From: Phycisphaerae bacterium
GTDB taxonomy: Bacteria; Planctomycetota; Phycisphaerae; Tepidisphaerales; Tepidisphaeraceae
Direction of reading: 5' to 3'
Length of the DNA: 64,000 nt
NCBI GenBank assembly: GCA_030448225.1
Contig: JAUJNJ010000006.1
Location: 36,330-100,329 of the forward strand
Every line of letters starts with the position of its first letter. The stretch's first letter is position 1. The notes under the pieces were generated by a model. The model was not told where the DNA came from. It made no database searches and saw nothing but the letters and a program-made list of their open reading frames with translations. This document shows, piece by piece, positions 40,855 through 53,865 of the stretch. The position numbers and the translations under genes were made by a program.

Positions 40855-40881
40855 ATCATAGGGGCGGGGCCGGTCGTGCAA
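40855..40881 (-). promoter_or_regulatory. Promoter of the phospholipase D gene (TTGCAC, 15 bp, TATGAT)
   Basis: On the minus strand TTGCAC (40881-40876) and TATGAT (40860-40855) are 15 bp apart, and the ATG is six bases after the -10 box. This is the most complete promoter seen for the leaderless class in this window. Confidence 0.55.
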
Positions 40882-40947
40882 ACCCCCGGATTTCGTGTGC
40901 CCGCTCACACGGCGGGCCTGCCGCGGGGCGTCGGGCCGCCGATCCGC

Positions 40948-40953
40948 TATAAT
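40948..40953 (+). promoter_or_regulatory. -10 box (TATAAT) of mrp
   Basis: A consensus TATAAT lies 20 bases before the mrp ATG, predicting a leader of about 13 bases that includes GAGAAGG as ribosome binding site. No good -35 box is visible. Confidence 0.55.
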
Positions 40954-40973
40954 CCGCCGAGAAGGCTTATCCT

Positions 40974-42086
40974 ATGACTATCCAACGAGACGACGTGATT
41001 GCCGCCCTGCGGACCGTGAAGGACCCCGAGCTGTTCAAGGACCTCGTCACCCTCAACATGGTGAAGGACGTGCAGGTCGACGCCGGCGGGCACGTGCGCG
41101 TCCACGTCGGGCTGACGACGCCGGCCTGCCCGATGAAGGACGTGATCCGGCGCGACGTCGAGGCGGCGGTGCGGGCGGCGGGGGCGAGCGGGGTCGACGT
41201 CGAGTTCTCCGCGCCGCCCGCGCGGGCCCCCGGGGCGGGGCCGGCCGCCGGGCCGGGGCAGGCGGGGGCGGGGCCGCGGAAGGACGTGCTGCCGCAGGTG
41301 GGGAACGTGATCGCCGTCGGCGCGGGCAAGGGGGGCGTGGGCAAGTCGACGGTGGCGGTGAACCTCGCCGTGGCGCTGCAGCGCACGGGCGCCCGCGTCG
41401 GGCTCATGGACGGCGACATCTACGGCCCCAGCATGCCGACGATGCTCGGCATCAAGGGCCGCGCGCCGCAGGTGCGCGGGCCGCGCCTCCTGCCGCACGG
41501 GGTGCACGGGCTGCACGCGGTGACGATCGGGTCGCTCGTGGAGCAGGAGAAGCCGCTCATCTGGCGCGGCCCGATGGCGCACGGCGCGTTCAAGCAGTTG
41601 CTGCTCGACAACACCGAGTGGCCGGAATTGGATTACCTCATCGTCGACCTGCCGCCCGGCACCGGCGACGTGCCGCTGACGCTCTGCCAGCTCCTGCCGC
41701 TGACCGGCGCGGTGGTGGTGGCGACGCCGCAGCAGGTGGCGCTCGACGACGCGGTGCGGGCGGTGCGGATGTTCCAGCAGCTCGGCGCGCCGGTCCTGGG
41801 CCTCGTCGAGAACATGAGCTACTTCGTCGACGCCGGCGGCACCGAGCACGACATCTTCGGCCGCGGCGGCACCGAGCAGGCGGCCCAGCGCCTCGGCCTG
41901 CCGTACCTCGGCGCGATCCCGATGTTCACCGAGCTTCGCGTCAACAGCGACGCCGGCAACCCCATCGCCAACTTCGAGGGCAACCCGAAGCTGGCCGCCG
42001 CGCTGGAGACGGTCGCAATGACACTCCTCGGCGAGGTGGCCAAGCGCAACGCGCAGCCGGCGGGGCCGAAGCTCAACGTTCTTTGA
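40974..42086 (+). CDS. mrp: Mrp/ApbC/NBP35-type iron-sulfur carrier ATPase
   Basis: It is a P-loop ATPase that carries Fe-S clusters to apoproteins. Residues 1-85 form a MIP18-like domain (VIAALRTVKDPELFKDLVTL, then TTPACPMKDVI). A Gly/Ala/Pro linker and the ATPase follow: VGAGKGGVGKSTVAVNLAVA (deviant Walker A), LMDGDIYGPSMPTMLG, LIWRGPMAHGAFKQLL and YLIVDLPPGTGDVPLT. The usual C-terminal CxxC that holds the bridging cluster is absent: the segment reads ENMSYFVDAGGTEHDIFG. So this copy may bind a cluster differently or work with partners. It has 370 residues and is intact. Confidence 0.93.
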   Translation: MTIQRDDVIAALRTVKDPELFKDLVTLNMVKDVQVDAGGHVRVHVGLTTPACPMKDVIRRDVEAAVRAAGASGVDVEFSAPPARAPGAGPAAGPGQAGAGPRKDVLPQVGNVIAVGAGKGGVGKSTVAVNLAVALQRTGARVGLMDGDIYGPSMPTMLGIKGRAPQVRGPRLLPHGVHGLHAVTIGSLVEQEKPLIWRGPMAHGAFKQLLLDNTEWPELDYLIVDLPPGTGDVPLTLCQLLPLTGAVVVATPQQVALDDAVRAVRMFQQLGAPVLGLVENMSYFVDAGGTEHDIFGRGGTEQAAQRLGLPYLGAIPMFTELRVNSDAGNPIANFEGNPKLAAALETVAMTLLGEVAKRNAQPAGPKLNVL

Positions 42087-44408
<2,322 letters not shown>

Positions 44409-44643
44409 GCCGCGGAGGCACGCCGTGAGGAAATGGCGTCGCCGGACCGCACGTCGGCGGCACCGCGAATGGCTGGCGGGTCTGGAGCGGTATTCGATCC
44501 CGGGGTGGCTCATCTCAGCCATCTCTTGGGCGACGGCCATCGGGTTAATCGTTTGCGTGCTCGCATGGCCGGTTTCCTTCGGGCGTACGTGAAGCATCTG
44601 ATCTTCGAAGATTGACAGAAGCGGGGCGTGCCGCGGCACGCTG

Positions 44644-44844
44644 ATGTGGGACGAACGGATCGACGGCGTACGCGGGTACGCCTCACAGGACCATGTGGCG
44701 AACCTGGGCGATAAGCCGCGACTCAACTTCGCCGAACTGCACCACCACGGGCGCCGTCGCAAGCGGCCGTGGAGCATGACCACGGTCGGCATCGTGGTCG
44801 CGGCCGTTGTCGTGGTCGCCGTCGTGCTGTGGATCTACCGCTAA
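44644..44844 (+). CDS. Small single-helix membrane protein
   Basis: The 66-residue product has a hydrophilic head (DERIDGVRGYASQDHVANLG, then a His/Arg-rich patch HHHGRRRKRPW) and one C-terminal helix (TTVGIVVAAVVVVAVVLWIY). It looks like a tail-anchored protein with a basic cytosolic side. There is no clear ribosome binding site. It lies between groEL1 and groES; I do not recognise the family. The 235 bp before it (44409-44643) show no convincing gene. Confidence 0.5.
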   Translation: MWDERIDGVRGYASQDHVANLGDKPRLNFAELHHHGRRRKRPWSMTTVGIVVAAVVVVAVVLWIYR

Positions 44845-44979
44845 CGGCGGCGGCGGCGGCGGCCCTCGCGGCCGTGACGAAATCAACGAGCCGGGCCGGC
44901 GGGATCGCCCGCCGGTTCGCGGAATGAACAAGGTCGAAGGAGCGGCGGGGACTTCCGCCCAAGGACGAGGTAATCAATC

Positions 44980-45271
44980 ATGGCACTGAAACTCAAGCCC
45001 CTGGCGGACCGCGTGATCGTGAAGCAGACCGAGGCCGAGGAGAAGACCAAGAGCGGGATCTACCTCCCCGACGCGGCGAAGGAAAAGCCGACGCAGGGCA
45101 AGGTCATCGCCGTCGGCCAGGGCAAGCTCGACGACAACGGCAAGCCACGCCGTCGCGGTCAAGACCGGCGAGGTCGTCTACTACGGCAAGTACAGCGGCA
45201 CCGACGTGGAGGTCGAGGGCGAGAAGTTCGTCATCCTCCGCGAGCAGGACATCCTCGGCGTGCTCGAGTAG
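44980..45271 (+). CDS. groES: GroES co-chaperonin, frameshifted
   Basis: The lid of the GroEL chamber. [40 protein letters not shown] and [14 protein letters not shown] are in frame. After a shift near 45145 the other frame reads [40 protein letters not shown] and E before TAG at 45269-45271. Restoring the frame gives the normal length of about 96 residues. It is followed by groEL2, the classical groESL order, but a heptad-repeat hairpin lies between the two. No CIRCE element is seen upstream. Confidence 0.95.
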
Positions 45272-45281
45272 GCGAGCGAAT

Positions 45282-45376
45282 AAGTTGCTAGTTGCCAGTT
45301 GTCAGTTGCTAGTTGAGAGCACGGCGACCGGTTGACTGACCTTTACTAGCAACTAGCAACTGACAACTAGCAACTT
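45282..45376. repeat. Heptad-repeat hairpin, family C (AGTTGYY units), between groES and groEL2
   Basis: The left arm (45282-45316) is five head-to-tail heptamers of the form AGTTGCT, AGTTGCC, AGTTGTC, AGTTGCT and AGTTGAG. The right arm (45345-45376) holds their complements (AGCAACT, AGCAACT, GACAACT, AGCAACT). The right arm has one unit fewer. A relative lies between grpE and the fmdB-like gene (49576-49667). Confidence 0.85.
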
Positions 45377-45389
45377 CCGGAGTTCTTCC

Positions 45390-47020
45390 ATGGCAGCGAA
45401 ACAGATGATGTTCGAAACGGGCGCGCGGCGGGAGATCGCGACGGGGCTCCAGCAACTCGCCCGGGCCGTCAAGGCCACGCTCGGCCCCCGCGGCCGCAAC
45501 GTGGTGCTGCAGAAGTCGTTCGGCAGCCCGCGCGTCACCAAGGACGGCGTGACCGTGGCGAAGGAGATCGAGCTCCCCAGCCCTTCGAGAACATGGGCGC
45601 CAAGCTCGTGATGACCGTCGCCAGCAAGACCGGCGACGTCGCCGGCGACGGCACGACGACCGCCACGGTTCTCGCCGAGGCGATCTACACCGAGGGCCTG
45701 AAGTACGTCACGAGCGGCGGGCACAACCCCGTGACGATCCGCCGCGGCATCCTCAAGGCCGCCGAGGTGGCCGCCGACTTCATCACCGGCCTGTCGAAGA
45801 AGGTGAAGGGCGCGAGGACTACAAGCCGCGTCGCGACGATCGCCGCCAACGGCGACGAGCACATCGGCAACGTGATGGCCGACGCGATGGAGAAGGTCGG
45901 CAAGGAGGGCGTGATCACCGTCGACGAGGGCAAGAGCACCGAGACGACGCTCGAGTACACCGAGGGCATGCAGTTCGACAAGGGGTACCTCAGCCCCTAC
46001 TTCCTCACCAATCCCACCACGCTCGAGGCCGAGCTGGAGAACTGCTACGTCCTGCTGCACGAGAAGAAGATCTCGAACCTCGCCGAGCTGCTCCCGCTGC
46101 TCAACAAGGTCGTGGCCGGCGGCCGCCCGCTGCTGATCATCGCCGAGGACGTCGAGAGCGAGGCGCTGGCCGCGCTCGTCGTGAACAAGCTCCGCGGCGT
46201 GCTGAACATCTGCGCCGTGAAGGCGCCCGGCTTCGGCGACCGCCGCAAGGCGATGATGGCGGACCTCGCCGTCGTCACCGGCGGCGAGTTCGTGTCCGAG
46301 GACCTGGGTCTGAAGCTCGAGAACGTCGAGCTCGAGCAGCTCGGCTCGGTCAAGCGCGTCGTCGTCACGAAGGACAACACGCTCCTCGTCGAGGGCGCCG
46401 GTTCCAAGCGCGACATCCAGGCCCGGGCCGAGCAGATCCGCAGCCAGATCGAGAAGACCACGAGCGACTACGACAAGGAGAAGCTCCAGGAACGCCTCGC
46501 GAAGATCACCGGCGGCGTCGCGGTCATTAAGGCCGGCGCGAACACCGAGACCGAGATGAAGGAGCGCAAGGACCTGATCGACGACGCGCTGCACGCGACC
46601 AAGGCCGCGGCCGAGGAGGGCGTGGTGCCGGGCGGCGGCGTGTCGTTCCTGCGGGCGATCGAGGCGGTCGAGAACGGCAAGCGCCAGGCCCGCGGCGACG
46701 AGAAGGTCGGCTTCGAGATCCTCGCCGCCGCCCTCCGCAGCCCCGCCCGCCAGATCGCCGACAACGCCGGCGACGACGGCGAGGTGATCGTCGACCAGAT
46801 CCTGGAGAACAAGAACCCCGCCTTCGGCTACAACGCCGCCACCGGCGAGTTCGTCGACATGTTCAAGGCCGGCATCATCGACCCGGCGAAGGTCGCCCGC
46901 ACGGCCCTGCTGAACGCCGCCAGCGTCAGCGCGCTGGCGCTGACGACCGACGTGCTGCTGACCGAGTTGAAGGAGAAGAAGGGCGACGAGGACCCGCTCG
47001 TCGCCGGCGCGGTCTCCTAG
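45390..47020 (+). CDS. groEL: GroEL-type chaperonin 2 (groES-linked), frameshifted early
   Basis: The second 60-kDa chaperonin, in the groESL unit. The first frame gives [20 protein letters not shown] and [17 protein letters not shown] missing C near 45580 shifts to the frame with [20 protein letters not shown] and then [18 protein letters not shown]. Two compensating indels at about 45812-45833 turn the expected [15 protein letters not shown] into [15 protein letters not shown]. The rest is intact: [20 protein letters not shown], and near the end [20 protein letters not shown]. It ends in VAGAVS without a Gly-Met tail, so the two GroELs differ in the segment inside the cavity. Confidence 0.95.
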
Positions 47021-47048
47021 GCCCGGCCGCGGCCGAGGATTTGAATTC

Positions 47049-47120
47049 GCGGAGACCACGGAGCGCCCGGAGAAGGAAGAAGGGTTTGAGATCTTCTTCG
47101 AATCCGGCTCCGTGGTCTCC
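47049..47120. repeat. Hairpin repeat, family B-like (ACCACGGAG units), after groEL2
   Basis: GCGGAGACCACGGAGC (47049-47064) pairs with GCTCCGTGGTCTCC (47107-47120), with an inner GAAGAAG/CTTCTTC pairing (47077-47083 with 47092-47098). It starts 28 bp after the groEL2 stop, a plausible transcript end. The ACCACGGAGG core relates it to 4547-4690. Confidence 0.75.
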
Positions 47121-47183
47121 GTGTTCTCCGAGTTTTCAAAGTTTTCCGACTCCACCGTCCGGTAAAACTCATCCCGCCGGGCC

Positions 47184-47223
47184 CGAAGGCACGAAGATAG
47201 ACATTGGGATCTTCGCGCCTTCG
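47184..47223. repeat. Hairpin with CGAAGGC units
   Basis: CGAAGGCACGAAGAT (47184-47198) pairs with ATCTTCGCGCCTTCG (47209-47223) with one mismatch. It lies 23 bp upstream of the small gene at 47247 and could affect its leader. Confidence 0.65.
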
Positions 47224-47246
47224 TGCTTTTGCGGGAGTGATGACGG

Positions 47247-47459
47247 ATGAACAACGAATACGAGTCCCTGCTGGACGCGTTCCGGGTGCACGACGACCTG
47301 GACGAGGCGATCGAGGCGACGATCAGTGGCGGGATGGTCGAGGCGTGCGGCCGGCCGCTCACGCAACTGTCGGCCGGGGCCGGCTCCCCGTTCGCCGACG
47401 CCGAGCCCCGCGCCAAGCGCGTGACCAGCCGCGTGATCGAACGCCTCCTGGCCGCGTAA
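47247..47459 (+). CDS. Small hypothetical protein
   Basis: The 70-residue product starts MNNEYESLLDAFRVHDDLDE and ends in RVTSRVIERLLAA, with no hydrophobic segment. The composition looks like a genuine soluble protein, not a shadow frame. I do not recognise it. GGGAG lies about ten bases before the ATG. It sits between groEL2 and dnaJ, and its relation to chaperones is unknown. Confidence 0.5.
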   Translation: MNNEYESLLDAFRVHDDLDEAIEATISGGMVEACGRPLTQLSAGAGSPFADAEPRAKRVTSRVIERLLAA

Positions 47460-47535
47460 GATGCGTCGCCGCACCGGACGCGACTTACGCGTGGGCCGCC
47501 CGCGCCGGGCGGCGCGGGCACTTGGTGGCCGGTAA

Positions 47536-48900
<1,365 letters not shown>

Positions 48901-49012
48901 AGTGGATTTTGGATTGCGGAGTTTGGATTGCTCGCGCAACGTGGGCCGAGTTCTGCCGGGTGCTGAGAGCCGGCCGTGAGCAGGTGACCGAGAGCGACAA
49001 CGAGAGACTTCC

Positions 49013-49571
49013 ATGACCCGCATACCGATCGAGGACGAGAACGAGTTCAACGGCGATGCCGCCGCCGCCGCCGCTGGCGATCAACCCGCCGACGGGGCGG
49101 GGCAGCCGCAGGCGGGCGAGGCGGAGAAGCTGCCGAGCCGCGACGAGTTGTTCAGGCGCTCGGCGCGCGACGGCCGAGTTCAAGAACGCGCAGAGCTGCA
49201 TGCAGGGCGAGCTCGACCAGCGCCTGCAGTACGCGAACGGCTCGCTCATCAAGAGCCTGCTGCCGGTCATCGACAACTTCGAGCGCGCGCTCGCCGTCGA
49301 CCCGGCCAAGGCCGACGCGGCGTCGATCCTGAAGGGGATGCAGATCGTGCACGACCAGTGGATGAAGGTCCCGCGCGACCAGCACGTCGAGGAGGTCGCC
49401 CCCCAGGCCGGCGAGCCGTTCGACCCCGCCCGCCACGAGGCCCTGATGCAGCAGGACGCCCCCGAGCACGCCGGCAAGGGCCCGACGGTCGTGCAGGTGC
49501 TCCAGAAGGGGTACGCGCTCCACGAGCGAACCCTCCGCCCCGCGCAGGTCGCCGTGAGCCGCTCGTCGTAG
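49013..49571 (+). CDS. grpE: GrpE nucleotide exchange factor, frameshifted
   Basis: The exchange factor for DnaK. The first 45 residues are acidic and Ala-rich (IPIEDENEFNGDAAAAAAGD), followed by the start of the long helix (KLPSRDELFRR). After one missing base near 49165 the next frame reads ATAEFKNAQSCMQGELDQRL, SLIKSLLPVIDNFERALAVD (family motif), GMQIVHDQWMKVP and FDPARHEALMQQDAPEH. The signature VVQVLQKGYALHERTLRPAQ ends it. The restored length is about 186 residues. It is downstream of dnaJ and followed by a heptad-repeat hairpin. Confidence 0.94.
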
Positions 49572-49575
49572 CAGA

Positions 49576-49667
49576 AGTTGCCAGTTGCTGGTTGCTAGTT
49601 GGCAGTGCAGCAACCGGGCGCGTCGTCCTTTTCGCCACTAGGAACTAGCAACTCTCAACTGGCAACT
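49576..49667. repeat. Heptad-repeat hairpin, family C (AGTTGYY units), after grpE
   Basis: The left arm (49576-49607) begins AGTTGCCAGTTGCTGG and continues TTGCTAGTTGGCAGTG. The right arm (49636-49667) is its complement with few mismatches (CACTAGGAACTAGCAA, then CTCTCAACTGGCAACT). It starts four bases after the grpE stop and ends eight bases before the next gene. Confidence 0.85.
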
Positions 49668-49675
49668 ACCACTCC

Positions 49676-50065
49676 ATGCCCACCTACGAATACAAGTGCT
49701 CCGCCTGCGGCCACGCGTTCGAGAAGTTCCACTCGATCACGGCCGCGCCGATCAAGAAGTGCCCGTCGTGTGGCAAGTCGAAGGTGAGCTGCCTGCTCGG
49801 CACGCGCGGGGCTGATCTTCAAGGGAGCGGGTTCTACATCACCGACTACCGCTCCGACTCGTACAAGGACGCCGCCAAGAGCGATTCGGCCGGCGGCAAC
49901 GCGCGCGACGACCGAGACGAAGTCCGACGCGAAGGATACGAAGGCGTTCGCCGCCGGCGCGCCGAGACGAAGTCGACGCCCGCCGAGGCCAAGCCGGCCG
50001 CGAAGGAGTCGAAGCCCGCGCCGAAGCCGGCGGAGACGCCGTCGAAGTCTGCAAAGAAGAAGTAG
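49676..50065 (+). CDS. FmdB-family zinc-ribbon protein
   Basis: The 129-residue product starts PTYEYKCSACGHAFEKFHSI and has a second CPSCG, giving the CxxC...CxxC ribbon of the FmdB/regulatory-protein family. The next conserved part, expected as LLGTGAGLIFKGSGFY, is read as LLGTRGADLQGSGFY, explained by two compensating indels near 49805-49820. YITDYRSDSYKD follows and is typical. The tail is Lys/Ala/Pro-rich and low complexity. The function is unknown; the name comes from a formamidase regulon gene. It follows grpE and precedes yacG. Confidence 0.85.
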   Translation: MPTYEYKCSACGHAFEKFHSITAAPIKKCPSCGKSKVSCLLGTRGADLQGSGFYITDYRSDSYKDAAKSDSAGGNARDDRDEVRREGYEGVRRRRAETKSTPAEAKPAAKESKPAPKPAETPSKSAKKK

Positions 50066-50191
50066 GCGACGCGGCGGTCGCCCTCGGTGCTGAAGGACGA
50101 GCAACGCCGCACCGCGCAGAATGCCGACGAGCCGCGCGGCTCCGCCGCCGGTCCCCGGGCTTCAACTCGCTACGTTCCCCCGCAGGTCCCC

Positions 50192-50384
50192 ATGAACTGC
50201 CCGATCTGCAAAGCGTGTGCCCGACGACGAGCCCGACCGGCCGACCACGTACCCGTTCTGCAGCGAGCGATGCAAGCTCGTCGACCTCGGCCGCTGGCTC
50301 GACGGCAAGTACCAGATCCTCGTCGCCGACGACGACACCGACGAAAGCGACCCCACCGCCGACCGGCCGGGCGACGATCGGTAG
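50192..50384 (+). CDS. yacG: YacG-like DNA gyrase inhibitor zinc protein, frameshifted
   Basis: MNCPICK starts in one frame. After a shift near 50212 the other frame reads [34 protein letters not shown] and an acidic tail ending in TAG at 50382-50384. The CPxC and FCSxRCK pattern with DLGRWLxGxY is the YacG signature; E. coli YacG binds zinc and inhibits gyrase. The restored length is about 64 residues. It is the last gene of the dnaJ-grpE-fmdB run. Confidence 0.85.
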
Positions 50385-50842
50385 GGCATCGTGGGCCAAC
50401 GGTGCAGGCGTCGTCGGTCGAAGGCCGTCGGAGCTTGCTCCCACGGCCCCAAAAACGCGCGGTCGGTGCCGTTCATCCCGCAACGCGCGCTCGCGACGCA
50501 TCTGCTGACGGCAACGCACGCGGCCATCGCATTTCGGAGCGCTGTCCGACGCGGCTCGCAAGCGGGCCGGCTAGATGGGGCTTGCCACGCCCGCCCGAGA
50601 GGCATTCCTCCGGATCTTCCGACAACTCGCGGAAGGCTCGGCGCGCCGTCCGACACCGTCCGAATCCCGGGCGGGCGTCGCTCCGGTCCCGTCCTCGTAC
50701 TTCGCTGCCTTTGAACCAGTTACGGCCGCGACTATACTGCGGCCGCCGCCGGGCGCGGGCAGGTCCTCGGGACCGCCGCGCCGCCGCGGCGGCCCCTCCT
50801 CTCGGGGGCCGGTCGCGTCTCTCGGGAAAGGAGATCACGTCC
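50385..50842. other. Intergenic region, nothing recognised
   Basis: The 458 bp before the membrane protein gene show no motif-bearing frame. GCTTGCTCCCACGG at 50432-50445 recurs almost exactly in the gap at 55434-55446 (CTTGCTCCCACGG), a possible short dispersed repeat. AAAGGAG lies just before the next start. Confidence 0.35.
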
Positions 50843-52289
50843 ATGGCGGACGAAGCGCAGGCGGTCCGGAGCATCCACTGGCGGGAAGTCTTCCCGTTCA
50901 CCAACCTCTTCCGCGCATTCCGGATCGCCGTCCATCCGTCGAAGCTGATCCTCGCTGCAGCCGCGCTGCTGCTGATCTACTTCGGCGGCCGCACGCTCGA
51001 CCTGATCTGGCCCGACCAGTACCTCGTGCAGCCCGGCGACCGGCTGTACATCGCGCCGCAGTACGGCGACGCCGGCAACCCGCGCGGCATCTTCATCACG
51101 TTCTTCGACCACGAGGTCGCGGCCATCAACTCGGTGATCGCCGGCGCGATGGGCGGCGGGCTGTTCACGATCCTGTCGGGCGTCCGCGCGCTTCCTCGCG
51201 ATGCCGATGTGGCTGTTCACGAACCACCCGGTCTACTTCCTGCTGTTCATCACGTGGTTCCTGCTGGTGTGGGCCGTGTTCGGCGGCGCGATCTCCCGCA
51301 TCGCCGCCGTGCACGTCGCGCGCGACGAGAAGATCTCGGTGCGCCAGGCGCTGCGGTTCTCGACGAGCAAGGTCCTCTCGTTCGTGTTTGCCCCGCTCAT
51401 CCCGCTGCTGATCGTCCTGGTGATCGCCGCCGCCGTCGCGCTGGGCGGGCTGCTGTTCTACATCCCGGTGATCGGCCCGATCGTCGCCGGCATCTTCTTC
51501 ATCTTCGCGCTCGTGGCCGGCGTGGTCGCCACGCTCGTGCTGCTCGGCACGGTGGGCGGCTTCAACCTGATGTACCCGACGATCGCCGTCGAGGGCTCCG
51601 ACAGCTTCGACGCGATCAGCCGCAGCTTCAGCTACGTCTTCGCCCGCCCGTGGCGGATGCTGTTCTACACGCTCGTCGCGATCGTCTACGGTGCGCTGAC
51701 GTACACGTTCGTCCGCTTCTTCCTCTTCGTCGCGCTGCGGCTCACGCACGCGTTCGTCGGCTGGTGGCTCGGCGGCGAGGCGGGGATGTACTGGCACGGC
51801 GCGAGCGACCCGCAGTCGGGCACGTTCGTGCAGATCTGGCCGACGCCGCAGCCCGAGAGCCTCCCGTTCCAGATCAACTACGACCACCTCGCCTGGAGCG
51901 AGAAGGCGTCGGCGGGGTTCATCTCGCTGTGGGTCTACCTCGTGATCGGGCTGCTCGGCGCGTACGCGATCTCGTTCTACTTCTCGATCAACACGATCAT
52001 CTACTACCTGATGCGCCGCGAGGTCGACGCGACCGACCTCGACGACGTGTACATCGAGGACGCCGACGACGAGTTCGGCGAGGCCGGCGCCCAGCCGCTC
52101 GACGCCCCGCCCGCCGACGACACCGCGCCCCGCGCCACGCCGGCCCCCACGGTCGGCGCGACGAGCGCGCCCGGCGGGGGCGTCACCGGCACCGCCGGCT
52201 CGGCCGACGCCGGCGGCGACGGCGGGGCGGCCCGAGCCTACGGCTCCCCCGACGCCGACAACCCCGGCGGCGGCGGCACCCCGACCTGA
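50843..52289 (+). CDS. Polytopic membrane protein with disordered C-terminus, one frameshift
   Basis: The first frame (to about 51195) reads SIHWREVFPFTNLFRAFRIA and LILAAAALLLIYFGGRTLDL. After one shift come five or more helices, among them VYFLLFITWFLLVWAVFGGA, VFAPLIPLLIVLVIAAAVAL, IVAGIFFIFALVAGVVATLV and AFVGWWLGGEAGMYWHGA. A Gly/Ala/Pro-rich acidic tail (about 90 residues) ends it. The restored product has about 482 residues. It resembles a conserved but unnamed planctomycete membrane family. GGAAAGGAG lies upstream of the ATG, and a strong terminator follows. Confidence 0.7.
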
Positions 52290-52662
52290 CGACCCGACCC
52301 GACCGGGCTGGCGTTTCCCGGTTGGCCTCTCACTCATCCCGACCCCCGCGGCCCCGCCGCGGGGGTTCGTCGTTTGCGGCAAACGCGTCCCGCCAGTCAC
52401 ACGTCGCGAGCACGTCACCTCTTCAGGTTTGCGTTCAAAGCCTACGACTGGTACCCAGGCGGAGCGGTAGGACGCATCCAGGACGAGTGTAGCAGACGCG
52501 ACTACGGATCCGTGTCATTTCGAGGAGCGACCGCGACGATCCGTCTCGGGACGAGAAGGTCTCCCATAGTTAGAGGGTTTCATCGTCATTCCTCGGGATC
52601 GCGCGCTGGCAACCCTACACCTCGAGTCGGACGAGTCTTGAGGCGCGACGCGCGACGACGCT
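52290..52662. other. Intergenic region between two convergent membrane-protein genes
   Basis: It contains the terminator at 52343-52365. The remaining 300 bp, which are less GC-rich than the surroundings, show no gene. Confidence 0.4.
52343..52365 (+). terminator. Stem-loop terminator
   Basis: CCCCCGCGG and CCGCGGGGG form a perfect nine-bp stem with a five-base loop, followed by TTCGTCGTTT. It lies 53 bp after the stop of the membrane protein gene. Confidence 0.7.
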
Positions 52663-53781
52663 TCACGCGTACGCCAGGATCGCCGCGAGTGATGTCATGC
52701 TGATAAACGCCCAGAGCAGCAGTCCCTGGAGCAGGGGCGGCCAGCCGACGGCCGCGAGCGTCTCGCGCGTGATCCCGGCGCCGATCAGGAACAGCGTGGC
52801 CGTGAGGCCCGCGGTGGCCGCGTGCGTCAGCATCGGCGCAGCCTGCGCGACGCCGGGTGCGAAACTCCGGGCGACGCTGGCGAGGAGGAACAGCCCGATG
52901 AAGTAGGGGACCTGGACGCGCCTCACGCGGGGCGGGCGCGTCGGGCTCGAACGCGGCACATCCGGCCGCGGCACGTCAAAGCCGAACGCGCTGTTCTCGA
53001 CCGCCACCCGCGCCGGCCGACCGCACCGCCACGCCATCACGATGACGAGCGGGACGATCCACAGCGCGCGCGACAACTTCACCGCGGTCGCCGTCCGGAG
53101 CGCCTCGGGACCGTAGTTCCCGGCGGCACCGACGACGCTCGACACGTCGTGGATCGCGACGCCGGCCCACGTCCCGAACTGCACCTGACTAAGCCCCAGC
53201 GCGTGCCCGATCGCCGGGAAGAGGTAGAGGGCGGCGGCGTTCAGCACGAAGACCGTGCCCATCGCGATCGTGATGTCCTTCTGGTCCGCGTCGGTCGCCG
53301 AGCCGACGGCGGCGACGGCGCTCCCGCCGCAGATCGCCGTGCCGGCCGCGAATAGCGCGCCCGGCTTAGCCGCCACCCCGAGCCACCGCGCGAGCGGCTT
53401 CGCCGCCACCCCGAGCCACCGCGCGAGTACATGGCCCAGCGCGAGCGTCGCGCCGATCGTGCCCGCCGCCAGCAGCGCCCCGCTCGCCCCCGCCCGCAGC
53501 ACGACCGGCAGGTCCATGCCGAATCCCAGGAGGACCACGCTCACCTGGAGGAGGTACTTCGACGCCCGCTGCCCGGCGCGGCCGAACGGGTTCCCCAGGA
53601 GCAGCGACATCACGACCCCGCCCGCAAGCGCGACCGGCGGGCCCGCCCACGGCGTGAGGCACAGGCCGAGCGCGACGACGTACGCCGCTCGCGTCGCCAC
53701 GCCGCGCGCGGCCGGGCGCGTCGCCGGCCCGGTCGGGCTCGCGCGGCGCAGGCTGAAGTTCGCCGGGCTCGCTACGCTCAT
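52663..53781 (-). CDS. YeiH/UPF0324-family putative sulfate exporter
   Basis: The 372-residue protein has about ten helices. Family motifs are YLLQVSVVLLGFGMDLPVVL, FAAGTAICGGSAVAAVGSAT, MGTVFVLNAAALYLFPAIGH and FGTWAGVAIHDVSSVVGAAG. Members are called putative sulfate exporters; in E. coli yeiH lies beside the LysR gene yeiE, the arrangement seen here. An 11-residue segment (LARWLGVAAKP) is present twice in tandem, encoded by a 33-bp direct repeat at about 53364-53426. The start at 53781 is divergent from the LysR gene, and the shared 121-bp gap holds an operator-like dyad. Confidence 0.9.
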   Translation of the reverse strand: MSVASPANFSLRRASPTGPATRPAARGVATRAAYVVALGLCLTPWAGPPVALAGGVVMSLLLGNPFGRAGQRASKYLLQVSVVLLGFGMDLPVVLRAGASGALLAAGTIGATLALGHVLARWLGVAAKPLARWLGVAAKPGALFAAGTAICGGSAVAAVGSATDADQKDITIAMGTVFVLNAAALYLFPAIGHALGLSQVQFGTWAGVAIHDVSSVVGAAGNYGPEALRTATAVKLSRALWIVPLVIVMAWRCGRPARVAVENSAFGFDVPRPDVPRSSPTRPPRVRRVQVPYFIGLFLLASVARSFAPGVAQAAPMLTHAATAGLTATLFLIGAGITRETLAAVGWPPLLQGLLLWAFISMTSLAAILAYA

Positions 53782-53865
53782 GGGATCATTTCGGGGCTAC
53801 GAAAACGGCACAACTACCCGCGCCGACCACACGAGTATTGCAGCCGGGTCACCATATATCAAAGA

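Noticed and set aside
50391..50714. Open frame of 107 residues between yacG and the membrane protein gene
   Set aside because: Composition is Arg/Ser-rich without hydrophobic core or motif, and it has no ribosome binding site.
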